DNA of 41,803 nucleotides from an uncultured Clostridia bacterium (GTDB lineage Bacteria; Bacillota; Clostridia; TANB77; CAG-508). The notes below the pieces were generated by a model. That model did not search any database and had not been told where the DNA came from. It worked only from the letters and a program-made list of their open reading frames with translations. The stretch's first letter is position 1, and each line of letters opens with the position of its first letter. The position numbers and the translations under genes are program-made. This document shows, in pieces, positions 33,595 to 41,803 of the stretch. The stretch covers positions 1 to 41,803 of the forward strand of contig CANQMG010000002.1 in assembly GCA_947624925.1 (NCBI GenBank), in the 5' to 3' direction.

Positions 33595-34281
33595 TTAGAA
33601 TTTTATATTTTTACATAATTCCTGATATTTATTAGTATTATTTATGTTTTCATTTACTATTTCATTAAATTTTTTTGAATGTGTTTTGTACTTTAAGTGA
33701 CAAAATTCATGTATTAATATATATTCAATTGTTTCTCTATCATATCTTACTATATCAGGATTTATAATAATTACCTTTTTATCAGTTTGACATTCTGCCA
33801 TTTTGTTATTTATTCTTTGTATCAAATATTCTTCTGGTGCAAAATTAAGCATTTTTCTAACTTTTTCCATAATACTCTCTAATTCTTGATTTGCTACTAA
33901 ATCATATAATTTTTCAATTAATTTTATTAAAATTTCATCATTATTTAATTTTTTATATTTATTTGGTAGAGATATTTTTATATTTTTCCCTTCAACAGTT
34001 AATATAGGTTTTTTTAAATTTTTGTAATTAATTTTAACTTTACAGTCTTCTCCAAGTATCTTTACTACTTCATTTTTTATATATTTATCTTCTTGAGCTT
34101 TGCTATAATCTCGTATTTTTTCTACAATCCATTTACTTTTTTCTTGTATTATTTCTTGAATTTTACTAGTTGTATAATACCAAGGTACATTAACTAATAC
34201 CTCACCATTTTGTACAGATATATATAATTCTCTGTTATAGTTTCTATTAACTGTATATGTTATTATGTTATTATTTCTCAT
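33595..34281 (-). CDS. YgjP-like M48-family metallopeptidase
   Basis: 228-aa predicted zinc peptidase of the YgjP/DUF45 type. The N-terminal part has VSVRVNDGKV-like strands (YISVQNGEVLVNVPWYYT). The active-site helix is ILIHEFCHLKYKTHSKKF, with His190, Glu191 and His194 and a nearby His200. The usual WGSC segment before it is replaced by MAECQTDKKV. No signal peptide, so likely cytosolic. It has a consensus promoter and a long structured leader. Confidence 0.9.
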   Translation of the reverse strand: MRNNNIITYTVNRNYNRELYISVQNGEVLVNVPWYYTTSKIQEIIQEKSKWIVEKIRDYSKAQEDKYIKNEVVKILGEDCKVKINYKNLKKPILTVEGKNIKISLPNKYKKLNNDEILIKLIEKLYDLVANQELESIMEKVRKMLNFAPEEYLIQRINNKMAECQTDKKVIIINPDIVRYDRETIEYILIHEFCHLKYKTHSKKFNEIVNENINNTNKYQELCKNIKF

Positions 34282-34303
34282 ATTAATAATGCCCCCTTGC
34301 TTA

Positions 34304-34322
34304 GGCGGATATTATATCCGCC
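34304..34322. repeat. Palindrome in the metallopeptidase leader
   Basis: GGCGGATA-TTA-TATCCGCC, a perfect 8-bp stem with a 3-base loop, just upstream of the AAGGGGG ribosome site of the metallopeptidase gene. Confidence 0.8.
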
Positions 34323-34350
34323 ATAAAAAATTAATATTTTCTATATATTA

Positions 34351-34398
34351 AATAATCACATAGAAAAAACTTTTGTTTGTTTTTACTATGTGATTATT
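34351..34398. repeat. Inverted repeat at the predicted transcript 5' end
   Basis: AATAATCACATAG (34351-34363) with CTATGTGATTATT (34386-34398), perfect 13-bp arms around 22 bases. The right arm overlaps the -10 element, so it may be an operator or a 5'-end hairpin. Confidence 0.75.
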
Positions 34399-34424
34399 AT
34401 ACAAACATTTTTTCGATATGTCAA
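34396..34424 (-). promoter_or_regulatory. Consensus SigA promoter of the metallopeptidase gene
   Basis: Minus-strand TTGACA (34419-34424), 17-bp spacer, TATAAT (34396-34401): perfect hexamers. A second inverted repeat flanks the -35 (ACAAACATTTTTT at 34401-34413 with AAAAAATGTTTGT at 34437-34449), suggesting repression. Confidence 0.85.
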
Positions 34425-34491
34425 TACTTTTTTACAAAAAAATGTTTGTTTTTTATTTTTTATTCCTTAAATATAGAATTTAATACATTTG

Positions 34492-35259
34492 TTATATATT
34501 ACATTTAAAAATATAGTTATTTTCTTTAAATGGATTTTTATTTATAATAATATTTTCACTTTTTACTCTTCGTTTAAAATTTTCTTGTTTTTCTTTATCT
34601 TGTGATAAAATAATACACATATAATTCTTAGCTACATTATTAATAATACTTATATCATCTAAAATCTCTTCATCTTCAAAAGTTTGCATAATAATATTGT
34701 TATATGCACAATATTCATTAATTTCATCTAATATATTATAATTTTCATCTGAATCTTCATAATAAACATATACTGTATTATAGCCATTATATATTACTGG
34801 AATTTTTGCCTTTTTCATTAGACCTTTCAAGTTATATTTATCATTTATGTATATAATTTTATCACACATACTACTATTTTCTAATACTTTATCTTCATCA
34901 GTATTAAAATATATTTTTATAATGTTTTTTAAATTGTTAGCTTTTATAATTCTGCTAAATAAATCAACAATATAATTGTTTGTATCTTTAAAATAATCAT
35001 CTTGAACCATAAACATTATATTTTTATTTCCTATAAGTGCTTTAACAGATAAATAAAATGTAATAGCAGGGTTTCCATTATACATTACTATATAACTTTT
35101 AGTTTCGCTATCTATTTCATAATCCATATTATTAATGTAATATTGTATTAAACCTTCTTGTATATTTTGATTATATTTTTTATTATCAGATTTTATTAAC
35201 TTATCAACATTTTCTTTATTTTGTATTAATATTTTTTTTAAACTATCTATTATCTTCAT
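34492..35259 (-). CDS. Unknown protein with aldehyde-dehydrogenase-like features
   Basis: 255 aa, not assigned to a family with certainty. Two segments recall the ALDH/ProA fold. One is MYNGNPAITFYLSVKALIGNKN. The other is IPVIYNGYNTVYVYYEDSDE, similar to the PVIETGVGNCHVYVDEDAD region of gamma-glutamyl phosphate reductase. The catalytic Cys motif that normally follows is not evident, so a degenerate, non-catalytic protein is likely. No membrane segment. It overlaps the end of the 908-aa gene by 17 bp, so the pair is translationally coupled. Confidence 0.72.
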   Translation of the reverse strand: MKIIDSLKKILIQNKENVDKLIKSDNKKYNQNIQEGLIQYYINNMDYEIDSETKSYIVMYNGNPAITFYLSVKALIGNKNIMFMVQDDYFKDTNNYIVDLFSRIIKANNLKNIIKIYFNTDEDKVLENSSMCDKIIYINDKYNLKGLMKKAKIPVIYNGYNTVYVYYEDSDENYNILDEINEYCAYNNIIMQTFEDEEILDDISIINNVAKNYMCIILSQDKEKQENFKRRVKSENIIINKNPFKENNYIFKCNI

Positions 35260-37969
35260 AATCTACTTCTTCTCCATTATCAGAATAAATATCAAATACC
35301 CTTATCCACTCTCCTGTTATGCTATTTTCTGTACCATCTATATTTCCTATTATAGTTTCTGTATCTTGTTTGTTTTCCGTATTATATACTCTTCCATTTT
35401 TCCACTCATTTACTCTATCTGTTAAAATTCTTGCCCAACCTCTAGGCTTTTCTTTAGATGTATTTATAATATGATTTATTTTTCTAACAGATTTGCTCGT
35501 TCCATTTTGCATTATAGAGTTAATCTCTAATTTGCTCTTTTTTCCAACTCTTGCCAAATCTTTAAACCTAAACATATATGTTGCATTTCCAGTTGCTAAT
35601 CTTTTTTCATCACTTAGTCTATCTATGTAATATCTTTCTGCTATTACAATACTATCTGGATTTATATCCTCATTTGAATCTGCTATTATATAAAATTCAT
35701 AATTATCAAATGGACTTTTATCATCATCTTTATCTCTTCTTACTCTATCTATAATATGACCACCATATGATTTTATTAAAAGATCTCTAATAAATGGATC
35801 TATTACTATTTTTCTTTTTTTATCTCCGATTGGTTCATTATCTGAATAATATTGTTGTCCGCCATCACCACATAATTTAAAACCTGGTATTACAATATCT
35901 AAATTAAATCCTAATCCCAAATTTTCTTGTATAGTACTCATAATATTATTTGTACTTAATGTTTGTATTGCCTCATCACATTTTTCTTTAGACAATTTTC
36001 CTAAATCAACTAATTCTTTTATAACTTCCTCTGATATTAAAAGATTTATATATAAATTAACAATAGAGTTCTCTGATAAATATCCTTTACTTGCAAATTC
36101 AAATAAATCATCTTCTGTTATAGTTCCATCTTTATATAACTCATCTAGCTTTTCTTTGCTTATTTTTTCATGCTCTATTAAATAGGCTATAACAGATTTT
36201 GCTCTATTTAATTTTTCTTCATCTATTTTTTCTTCTTCCTCATCTTCTGTTTTTACTGTATTTCTAGACTGTTTATCTTTTTCTTCTTTAATTATTTTTT
36301 CTATATTTTCTATATCTACATCAATATCTAATTTATTTAATTGCTCGTAATTCAATATATTTTCATATAAAAACTTATTTATAACTTCTTCATCTAGTCT
36401 ATATTCAGATACTATTAAATTTACTGTTTCCTCCGATATTATTTCAGTTCCATACAGTTTTAAAAGTTTACACATATCTTTATCTGAGCTAGCTTCATAT
36501 TCTCTTAAAATACTATCATCACTTATATATTCTTTTACATTTTCAATACTAATAATACCATCATTTAATAAATTTAAAATTTCTTCATAATTAGATGATG
36601 CATCATTTAATTTTTTATCAACATTTAATAATTCATACATATCATATTTTTCACTTAACATTTTAATAGTATCTTTACTTAATCTAGAAGATTTGTATAA
36701 ATATTCTATAGTTAAATTACCTATCTTTTTGTTAACAATAAGAGAATCAACAAATTCAAATGAATATTCTTTACCATTTAATAATCTAATAATATCATTT
36801 TCAAAAATTCTTTCATTATTAATATAAAATAATAAATTATCCGTAGAATTTCCTATAATTTCATTTATATCACTTTGTGATAATAATTCTTTAACAAGTT
36901 TCCATTCATTTACATCCATATTAGATAAATGAATTCTTTGTTCTAATAATCCATTAATAATATCCTTCTTTTTAGAAGAGCTTAGATATCCTTCATCTGT
37001 AAAATTTTTTAAGGCATTCTCCAAATCATATACACTAAAACTTATTTTTTTCTTTTTACAATCATCCATTTCGGCCATACCGGATAATCTTTTTTTTGAC
37101 TTACTTAATAATGTATTTTCTACATTTAAAATATTCTTAATTGCAAATATGTTTTCTAAAGAAATATCTTCTATTTTTTCCAAATATTCAATAAATCTAA
37201 ATGCACTATCAAGCAACATTTTATCAATATCAATCTTATCAGCCCACTTTATCATATAATATTTAAAATTCTCCAGATAATCTTGAGCTTTTATGTCACT
37301 TGAATCTATATCTGCTATATCATATGGCAATCCTTCTTTTTTTCTTTTTTCAATATAAGATTTGTGTATTATAACACCTCTAATTAACTCACCTAGCCAT
37401 TCATCCTTACAAAATATATCACCTATATCTGTTAAAATTATTGAATTTAGTATATTTTCTAAATCAATTACTTTATTTATATCTTTCATTCTTTTTGACT
37501 CACTACTATCTTCATCAGGTTCACGACGTCCATTTGCTGTATATTCAATAACAGATGGCATACCATTTTCAAATTCTTCATAATATATAGATACATTCTT
37601 TTTAGATAACTCTTTTTGCATATTTTTAATTATTACCTTAAGTTCTGGAAATACATTAAATAATTTATCTTTTGTATCAGGTGGAAATTCATTAAATATA
37701 TGGTAAAGAGTTAATTTAAGTTTGTTCTGATTCAATGTATTAATATTTTTTTTAACAAAATCTATAAAATTCTCTTCTCCACTATTACAAATTTCATCTA
37801 ACTTTCTATTTAACTCTGTATCATTGCTATCAACACAATTCATTACATCTGCTATGCTAATTTGAATTTTCAAAAGCTTAAAAATTTCAACTAAAGCTTT
37901 AATTACTTCTCTCTTTTTTAGTTTCTCTGATATTTCCATAAAACTATTAGTTATTATACTATCATCCAT
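35243..37969 (-). CDS. Large unknown protein with 14-residue helical repeats, 908 aa
   Basis: Not recognised. Residues about 410-550 and 602-671 consist of 14-residue units with the pattern x-I/L-S/T-x-E/D-x-L/I-x-x-L-x-x-x-G; examples are KISKEKLDELYKDG, TITEDDLFEFASKG and LISEEVIKELVDLG. This suggests a helical solenoid. An acidic linker (573-581) separates the blocks. Residues 690-860 form a different, more globular and basic domain (RDLLIKSYGGHIIDRVRR, ERYYIDRLSDEK, KPRGWARILTDRV). No signal or membrane segment. GGAGG precedes the ATG by nine bases. It lies just downstream of clpC and its terminator. Confidence 0.85.
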   Translation of the reverse strand: MDDSIITNSFMEISEKLKKREVIKALVEIFKLLKIQISIADVMNCVDSNDTELNRKLDEICNSGEENFIDFVKKNINTLNQNKLKLTLYHIFNEFPPDTKDKLFNVFPELKVIIKNMQKELSKKNVSIYYEEFENGMPSVIEYTANGRREPDEDSSESKRMKDINKVIDLENILNSIILTDIGDIFCKDEWLGELIRGVIIHKSYIEKRKKEGLPYDIADIDSSDIKAQDYLENFKYYMIKWADKIDIDKMLLDSAFRFIEYLEKIEDISLENIFAIKNILNVENTLLSKSKKRLSGMAEMDDCKKKKISFSVYDLENALKNFTDEGYLSSSKKKDIINGLLEQRIHLSNMDVNEWKLVKELLSQSDINEIIGNSTDNLLFYINNERIFENDIIRLLNGKEYSFEFVDSLIVNKKIGNLTIEYLYKSSRLSKDTIKMLSEKYDMYELLNVDKKLNDASSNYEEILNLLNDGIISIENVKEYISDDSILREYEASSDKDMCKLLKLYGTEIISEETVNLIVSEYRLDEEVINKFLYENILNYEQLNKLDIDVDIENIEKIIKEEKDKQSRNTVKTEDEEEEKIDEEKLNRAKSVIAYLIEHEKISKEKLDELYKDGTITEDDLFEFASKGYLSENSIVNLYINLLISEEVIKELVDLGKLSKEKCDEAIQTLSTNNIMSTIQENLGLGFNLDIVIPGFKLCGDGGQQYYSDNEPIGDKKRKIVIDPFIRDLLIKSYGGHIIDRVRRDKDDDKSPFDNYEFYIIADSNEDINPDSIVIAERYYIDRLSDEKRLATGNATYMFRFKDLARVGKKSKLEINSIMQNGTSKSVRKINHIINTSKEKPRGWARILTDRVNEWKNGRVYNTENKQDTETIIGNIDGTENSITGEWIRVFDIYSDNGEEVDYEDNR

Positions 37970-38038
37970 TTATTCATTCCTCCGCAATTATAATATTTAC
38001 ATAATATATTTTACCATATTTTTCTACAAAAAGCAATA

Positions 38039-38065
38039 ATAAGAAGGCATTTTAAACCTTCTTAT
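38039..38065 (-). terminator. Terminator of clpC
   Basis: A perfect 9-bp stem, ATAAGAAGG (38039-38047) with CCTTCTTAT (38057-38065), loop of nine, overlapping the clpC stop. The T-run after it is interrupted, so some read-through into the 908-aa gene is plausible. Confidence 0.65.
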
Positions 38066-40527
38066 ATTAAAACTTCACTATTTATAGTTACAGTACCATC
38101 TTTTAGTACTATTTTTATATTATCTCCATCCTTAATATTTCCATCTAATATTCCTTCTGTTATTTTGTCTTCTATTAAATTTTGAACTACTCTTCTTAGT
38201 GGACGTGCTCCATAATTCTTATCAAACCCTAAATTTACTATATGTTTTTTAACATCATCTTCTACCTTTAAGCTAATATTTTTATCCTTTAATCTACATG
38301 CAACCTGAGATATAATTATATCTACTATTTTTATTAAATCATCTTGATTTAATCTGTGAAATACTACAATTTCATCAATTCTGTTAATAAATTCCGGCCT
38401 TAATTCCTTTTTTACCTCTGATATAACTTGTTTTTTATTCATCTCATATATTTCCGCTTCTCGTTTACCTTCATCATCTGAAACATTAGAAAATCCTAAT
38501 ACTTTTTGTTCACCTATTAGTCTAGCACCTATATTAGATGTCATAATTATAACGCAGTCCTTGAAATTAACAGTCTTGCCTTGAGCATCAGTAAGTCTAC
38601 CATCTTCTAAAATTTGAAGTAACATATTCATAACATCTGGATGTGCCTTTTCAATTTCATCAAATAATATTATACTATATGGATTTCTTCTAATCTTTTC
38701 TGTTAATTGACCTCCATCATCAAATCCAACATATCCTGGAGGAGAACCTATTAATTTAGAAATAGAATGTGGTTCCATATATTCAGACATATCTATTCTT
38801 ATAATAGAATTTTCATTTCCAAATAAATTCTCTGCTAATGCTTTAGCAAGCTCTGTTTTACCAACTCCTGTTGGACCTAAAAATAAGAAAGAACCTATAG
38901 GTCTTTTAGGATCCTTTAAACCAACTCTTCCTCTTCTTATTGCTTTTGAAACAGCTATAACTGCTTCCTCTTGACCAATAACTCTTTTGTGTAATTCTTT
39001 TTCTAAATTTTTTAATTTTATATTCTCGTCTTCACTAATTTTCTTTACAGGAATACCAGTCCAGTTTGAAATCACTTCTGCAATATCTTCAACTGTTAAA
39101 ACTGTTACAGATTTTTTATTAATCATATTCCATTTTTCTTTTTTACTTTCTAATTCTTTTCTATTACTCTTCTCTTCATCTCTAAGCCTTGCTGCTTTTT
39201 CAAAATTTTGTACCTTAATTGCTTCCTCTTTTTCATTAAATATAATTTGTATTTGGTCTTCAAGTTTTTTTATATCCTCAGGTTCTGTATAAATTTTCAT
39301 TCTAATCCTTGAGGCCGCCTCATCTATTAAGTCTATTGCTTTATCTGGTAGAAATCTATCATTTATATATCTTACAGATAAATTCACAGCCTCCTTAATA
39401 ACATAATCATCAATTTTTACATTATGATGTGCCTCATATTTATCTCTTAATCCTTTTATTATTTCTATAGTATCTGTAATTGTTGGTTCATTTACTATAA
39501 TTTTACTAAATCTTCTCTCTAATGCTGCATCTTTTTCTATATATCTTCTATATTCATCTAAAGTTGTAGCACCAATTAACTGTATTTCTCCTCTTGCTAA
39601 AATTGGTTTTAGAATATTTGCTGCATCAATCGCTCCTTCCGCAGCTCCGGCTCCAACTATTGTATGAATTTCATCAATAAATAAAATTATATCTCCTGCC
39701 TTTTTTACTTCATTTAAACATTTTTTTATTCTTTCTTCAAAATCTCCTCTATATTTAGCACCTGCTATAACACTTGTTATATCTAATGTTACAACTCTCT
39801 TATCTTTTAACATTTGTGGTATATCGTCATCTATAATTTTTTGTGCTAAACCTTGTGCAATAGCAGTTTTACCAACTCCAGGCTCTCCAATTAAACAAGG
39901 ATTATTTTTTGTTCTTCTTGATAAAACTTGTATAACCCTTTCAATTTCATTTTTTCTACCTATAATAGAATCTAATTTTCCTTCACTTGCAATTTTAGTT
40001 AAATCAACACCAAATTGGTTTAAAGTTGGTGTTTGATTATAGCTTCCTTTAAATTTATTTTTATTATCGCTTTTTACTTTATTATCTTCTCCAACTTCAT
40101 TTATAACTTTTACAATCTCGTTATATAATTTTTGAGAGTTAACACCTAAATTTAACATTATTCTTATAGCAATACTATCTGTTTCTCTCATAATTCCAAT
40201 TAGCAAATGCTCAGTACCTATGTAACTAGAATCTAATTTTCTAGCTTCTCTATAGGCATTTTCTAGTACCCTCTTTGTTCTTGGAGTAAAACCTAAAGTT
40301 TGCTTTATGTTATTAGATTCTTTACCTATTAAATCTTCTATTTGTTCTAATATAGCATCTGGAGTAACTAACTGATTAATCAAAACTTTACTTGCAATAC
40401 CAACATCTTCTTTTGCAAGTCCATATAAAAGATGTTCTGTTCCTACATAATTGTGTCCTAATTCAATAGCAATATTGCTACTAATCTCTATAACCTTTTG
40501 TGCACTATTAGTAAACTTATATGTCAT
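38062..40527 (-). CDS. clpC: ATP-dependent Clp protease ATPase subunit ClpC
   Basis: Hsp100 unfoldase partner of ClpP, 821 aa. Two Clp-N repeats (about 1-145) lead to the first AAA domain with GEPGVGKT at 214-221. A UVR-like middle segment (FEKAARLRDEEKSN) follows. The second AAA domain has GPTGVGKT, GSPPGYVGFDDGG and the C-terminal D2-small domain (NYGARPLRRVVQNLIEDK). AAGGAGG precedes the ATG. The usual ctsR-mcsA-mcsB genes are not next to it, and I see no CtsR heptad repeat upstream. Confidence 0.97.
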   Translation of the reverse strand: MTYKFTNSAQKVIEISSNIAIELGHNYVGTEHLLYGLAKEDVGIASKVLINQLVTPDAILEQIEDLIGKESNNIKQTLGFTPRTKRVLENAYREARKLDSSYIGTEHLLIGIMRETDSIAIRIMLNLGVNSQKLYNEIVKVINEVGEDNKVKSDNKNKFKGSYNQTPTLNQFGVDLTKIASEGKLDSIIGRKNEIERVIQVLSRRTKNNPCLIGEPGVGKTAIAQGLAQKIIDDDIPQMLKDKRVVTLDITSVIAGAKYRGDFEERIKKCLNEVKKAGDIILFIDEIHTIVGAGAAEGAIDAANILKPILARGEIQLIGATTLDEYRRYIEKDAALERRFSKIIVNEPTITDTIEIIKGLRDKYEAHHNVKIDDYVIKEAVNLSVRYINDRFLPDKAIDLIDEAASRIRMKIYTEPEDIKKLEDQIQIIFNEKEEAIKVQNFEKAARLRDEEKSNRKELESKKEKWNMINKKSVTVLTVEDIAEVISNWTGIPVKKISEDENIKLKNLEKELHKRVIGQEEAVIAVSKAIRRGRVGLKDPKRPIGSFLFLGPTGVGKTELAKALAENLFGNENSIIRIDMSEYMEPHSISKLIGSPPGYVGFDDGGQLTEKIRRNPYSIILFDEIEKAHPDVMNMLLQILEDGRLTDAQGKTVNFKDCVIIMTSNIGARLIGEQKVLGFSNVSDDEGKREAEIYEMNKKQVISEVKKELRPEFINRIDEIVVFHRLNQDDLIKIVDIIISQVACRLKDKNISLKVEDDVKKHIVNLGFDKNYGARPLRRVVQNLIEDKITEGILDGNIKDGDNIKIVLKDGTVTINSEVLI

Positions 40528-40572
40528 TTTTATCCTCCTTGTATAACATATTTAAGTTATCTAAATTTATGA

Positions 40573-40725
40573 CTAATCTTGTTTATTGTTATTTGTCATA
40601 TTCTCCAATTCTTTAGCTTTATTTTTTTGGTCCTTTAATGAAATCCATGCAAAATATGATGATATAAATTCTCCATATTTTGTTGCATCTTCTCCATATT
40701 CTCTTTTATTTTTATCTTCACTCAT
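40573..40725 (-). CDS. Small hypothetical protein, 50 aa
   Basis: ATG at 40723-40725, stop TAG at 40573-40575. A charged protein with an amphipathic centre (KYGEFISSYFAWISLKDQ) and a Lys/Asn-rich tail; no membrane segment. An AAGGAGAG site lies about ten bases upstream and is partly paired in a hairpin (40732-40763). It lies 45 bp before clpC on the same strand, so it may be first in the clpC transcript. Not recognised; it could be a real small protein or a leader ORF. Confidence 0.6.
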   Translation of the reverse strand: MSEDKNKREYGEDATKYGEFISSYFAWISLKDQKNKAKELENMTNNNKQD

Positions 40726-40731
40726 AAAAAA

Positions 40732-40763
40732 ATACTCTCCTTTTTCTTAGTTTATGAGAGTAT
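40732..40763 (-). promoter_or_regulatory. Hairpin covering the ribosome site of the 50-aa ORF
   Basis: GAGAGTAT (minus-strand complement at 40732-40739) pairs perfectly with ATACTCTC (40756-40763), with a 16-base A-rich loop. The 3' arm includes the GAGAG of the Shine-Dalgarno. Confidence 0.5.
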
Positions 40764-40800
40764 ACCCTTATTTTTTTTTATTATTCATATATACTGCTTT

Positions 40801-40841
40801 AAAACAAGAAGGATTTACTAAAAGTAAATCCTTCTTGTTTT
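40801..40841 (-). terminator. Terminator of the SSB-like gene
   Basis: A perfect 19-bp stem (40801-40819 with 40823-40841, core AAGAAGGATTTACT) and a 3-base loop, directly after the stop codon. The stem ends in four T on the minus strand. Confidence 0.88.
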
Positions 40842-40842
40842 A

Positions 40843-41538
40843 TTATCCTACTTCTTCTATTTCTTCATTTTTTGAAGAATCTTCATTTTCATTTATTACC
40901 TCTAGGCTTGCAATAGATACTTCATATGCAACTCTAGTTTCTGATGTTCCATCTTCATATTTTTTCTCATAAGTTCTTGATTGAACTCTTCCTACTATTT
41001 TTACCTCTGTGCCTGTTGGTAAGTTTTGGCAAAATCTAGCATTTCTTCCCCATGCGATTGATGGTATATAATCTGATTTATTATATGCTCTATTTACAGC
41101 TAACAAAATATCTGCAATTTCTCTTCCAAATGGTGTTTGTCTATAAATAGGTTTTTTACAAATAAACCCTGTTAATGAAACTTCATTTGAAACAAGCTGT
41201 TTTTTATTTCCTTCTTCATCTAATTCATTATAATCACTTTCCATGATTATGTCTTTAGCAAATACTGTAAGTATAAGCCTATTTTTTTCACCTTCATAGC
41301 TATTGTATGATCTAAATTGTCCTTTTACAATAAGCATATTTCCAATTTTTAATAATTCATCATTTATTATTCTTTCTGAAACTGTAATAGGTATGATGTC
41401 TGTAGTATCACTTAAACGTGCAACCTCCAAATTAAATATGTAGAACTTTTCTCCATAAATTTCATGACTAAATATTTTTTCGCTTGTAACCTTTCCCACT
41501 AGAACTAAGTGGTTATTATCTGAATAATTTGTATTCAA
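40843..41538 (-). CDS. Double-OB single-stranded DNA-binding protein
   Basis: 231 aa with two SSB-like OB folds. The first is about 9-100 (NHLVLVGKVTSEKIFSHE, MLIVKGQFRSYNSYEG). The second is about 116-220 (NEVSLTGFICKKPIYRQTPFG, EVKIVGRVQSRTYEKKYEDG). Canonical SSB has one fold plus an acidic DDDIPF tip; this one ends NEEIEEVG without the tip. It may be a dimeric SSB replacement or a specialised paralogue. The TTG start at 41536-41538 is seven bases after GGGAGG. Confidence 0.88.
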   Translation of the reverse strand: MNTNYSDNNHLVLVGKVTSEKIFSHEIYGEKFYIFNLEVARLSDTTDIIPITVSERIINDELLKIGNMLIVKGQFRSYNSYEGEKNRLILTVFAKDIIMESDYNELDEEGNKKQLVSNEVSLTGFICKKPIYRQTPFGREIADILLAVNRAYNKSDYIPSIAWGRNARFCQNLPTGTEVKIVGRVQSRTYEKKYEDGTSETRVAYEVSIASLEVINENEDSSKNEEIEEVG

Positions 41539-41624
41539 TTCAATTCCTCCCTACTATTTATTTATCTACTGTATTTTATTCATAATGCTTAAAGTTTATA
41601 CTAACTTTTTAATTTACATTTTCT

Positions 41625-41653
41625 ATTATACTACCTTTTTTTAGTTTTGTCTA
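41625..41653 (-). promoter_or_regulatory. SigA promoter of the SSB-like gene
   Basis: Minus-strand TAGACA (41648-41653), 17-bp spacer, TATAAT (41625-41630). Leader of about 80 bases to the TTG start. Confidence 0.75.
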
Positions 41654-41707
41654 CATAAAATGTTAAATTTGTAAAATTTTTCTTGCTCCATTCTATTTTA
41701 TGCTAAT

Positions 41708-41803
41708 ATGAAGAATGGTAAGAAAGTATTTTATAAATCATATAAAATACCTAAAATTGCAATTCCCATTATCATATTTATATCTTCACTATTTGTATTT
41801 ACT
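41708..41803 (+). CDS. Start of a membrane or exported protein, cut by the window edge
   Basis: ATG at 41708 opens a frame to the end of the window (32 codons). It reads MKNGKKVFYKSYKIPKIA, followed by a hydrophobic stretch (IPIIIFISSLFVFT). This fits a positively charged N-terminus plus signal peptide or first membrane helix. No clear Shine-Dalgarno precedes it, so the start is uncertain. Divergent from the SSB-like gene. Confidence 0.4.
   Translation, partial: MKNGKKVFYKSYKIPKIAIPIIIFISSLFVFT

Noticed and set aside
40528..40842. CtsR operator upstream of clpC
   Set aside because: No tandem GGTCAAA heptads are visible in this gap.
776..40972. Many plus-strand ORFs opposite the minus-strand genes
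   Set aside because: They are rich in Phe, Leu and Ser, lack ribosome sites and lie opposite clearly conserved genes.
1..41803. Genetic code 4 (UGA = Trp) for the whole window
   Set aside because: About 50 Trp codons are TGG and only one in-frame TGA is seen. In an AT-rich genome using code 4, TGA would predominate.
1..41803. tRNA or rRNA genes
   Set aside because: No cloverleaf with CCA-like end or conserved rRNA segment was seen in the gaps.

Overview
The window comes from a strongly AT-rich, endospore-forming member of the Clostridia. Evidence is the set of sporulation genes (yabG, sipL, yunB, veg), a CIRCE/HrcA heat-shock system, RNases Y, J and G together, and purine-rich Shine-Dalgarno sites throughout. 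An uncultured gut Clostridia lineage is a reasonable guess, but the species cannot be named from the sequence. Nearly every gene lies on the minus strand. The exceptions are htrA (32237-33439) and an incomplete gene at the right edge. I see no tRNA, rRNA, CRISPR array, transposase or prophage.

Layout by coordinate. 1-2976 is a small accessory operon: DUF4143 ATPase, two small unknown proteins, an HD-domain gene and an inositol monophosphatase gene. The last two are frameshifted. 3196-5046 is a DUF2207 membrane protein interrupted by an in-frame TGA. 5246-6787 is RNase Y. 6972-11811 is hrcA-grpE-dnaK-dnaJ. 12070-17729 is a sporulation and RNA block: pth, rng, yabG, veg, sipL, yunB. 18020-20972 holds groES-groEL with its own CIRCE, then a DUF951 protein and a coiled-coil protein with internal repeats. 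21211-24713 is RNase J and gltX behind a long leader. 25067-28406 is comM (frameshifted), dprA, yraN and a YcxB-like protein. 28618-32072 is an SDR, a two-component system and a small membrane protein. 32237-33439 is htrA. 33595-37969 is a YgjP-like metallopeptidase and two overlapping unknown genes. 38062-41538 is clpC, a 50-residue ORF and a double-OB SSB-like gene.

Protein quality control dominates. DnaK/DnaJ/GrpE and GroES/GroEL are under HrcA, with CIRCE elements at hrcA and groES. ClpC and the surface protease HtrA are also present. A direct repeat with 11-bp period, typical of OmpR-family regulators, occurs at the response-regulator promoter, at the htrA promoter and again just after htrA, where it may drive a small RNA. 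This looks like a CssRS-type envelope-stress circuit.

Three signals deserve most attention. (1) The only two in-frame CGG codons I find sit exactly at two +1 frameshifts, no gene ends in TGA, and one TGA lies in frame where Trp is expected. Unusual decoding and sequence error are both possible. (2) The 908-residue protein at 35243-37969 is built largely of 14-residue helical repeats and is translationally coupled to an aldehyde-dehydrogenase-like partner. (3) There are two candidate small RNAs or attenuators, one after htrA and one before RNase J.
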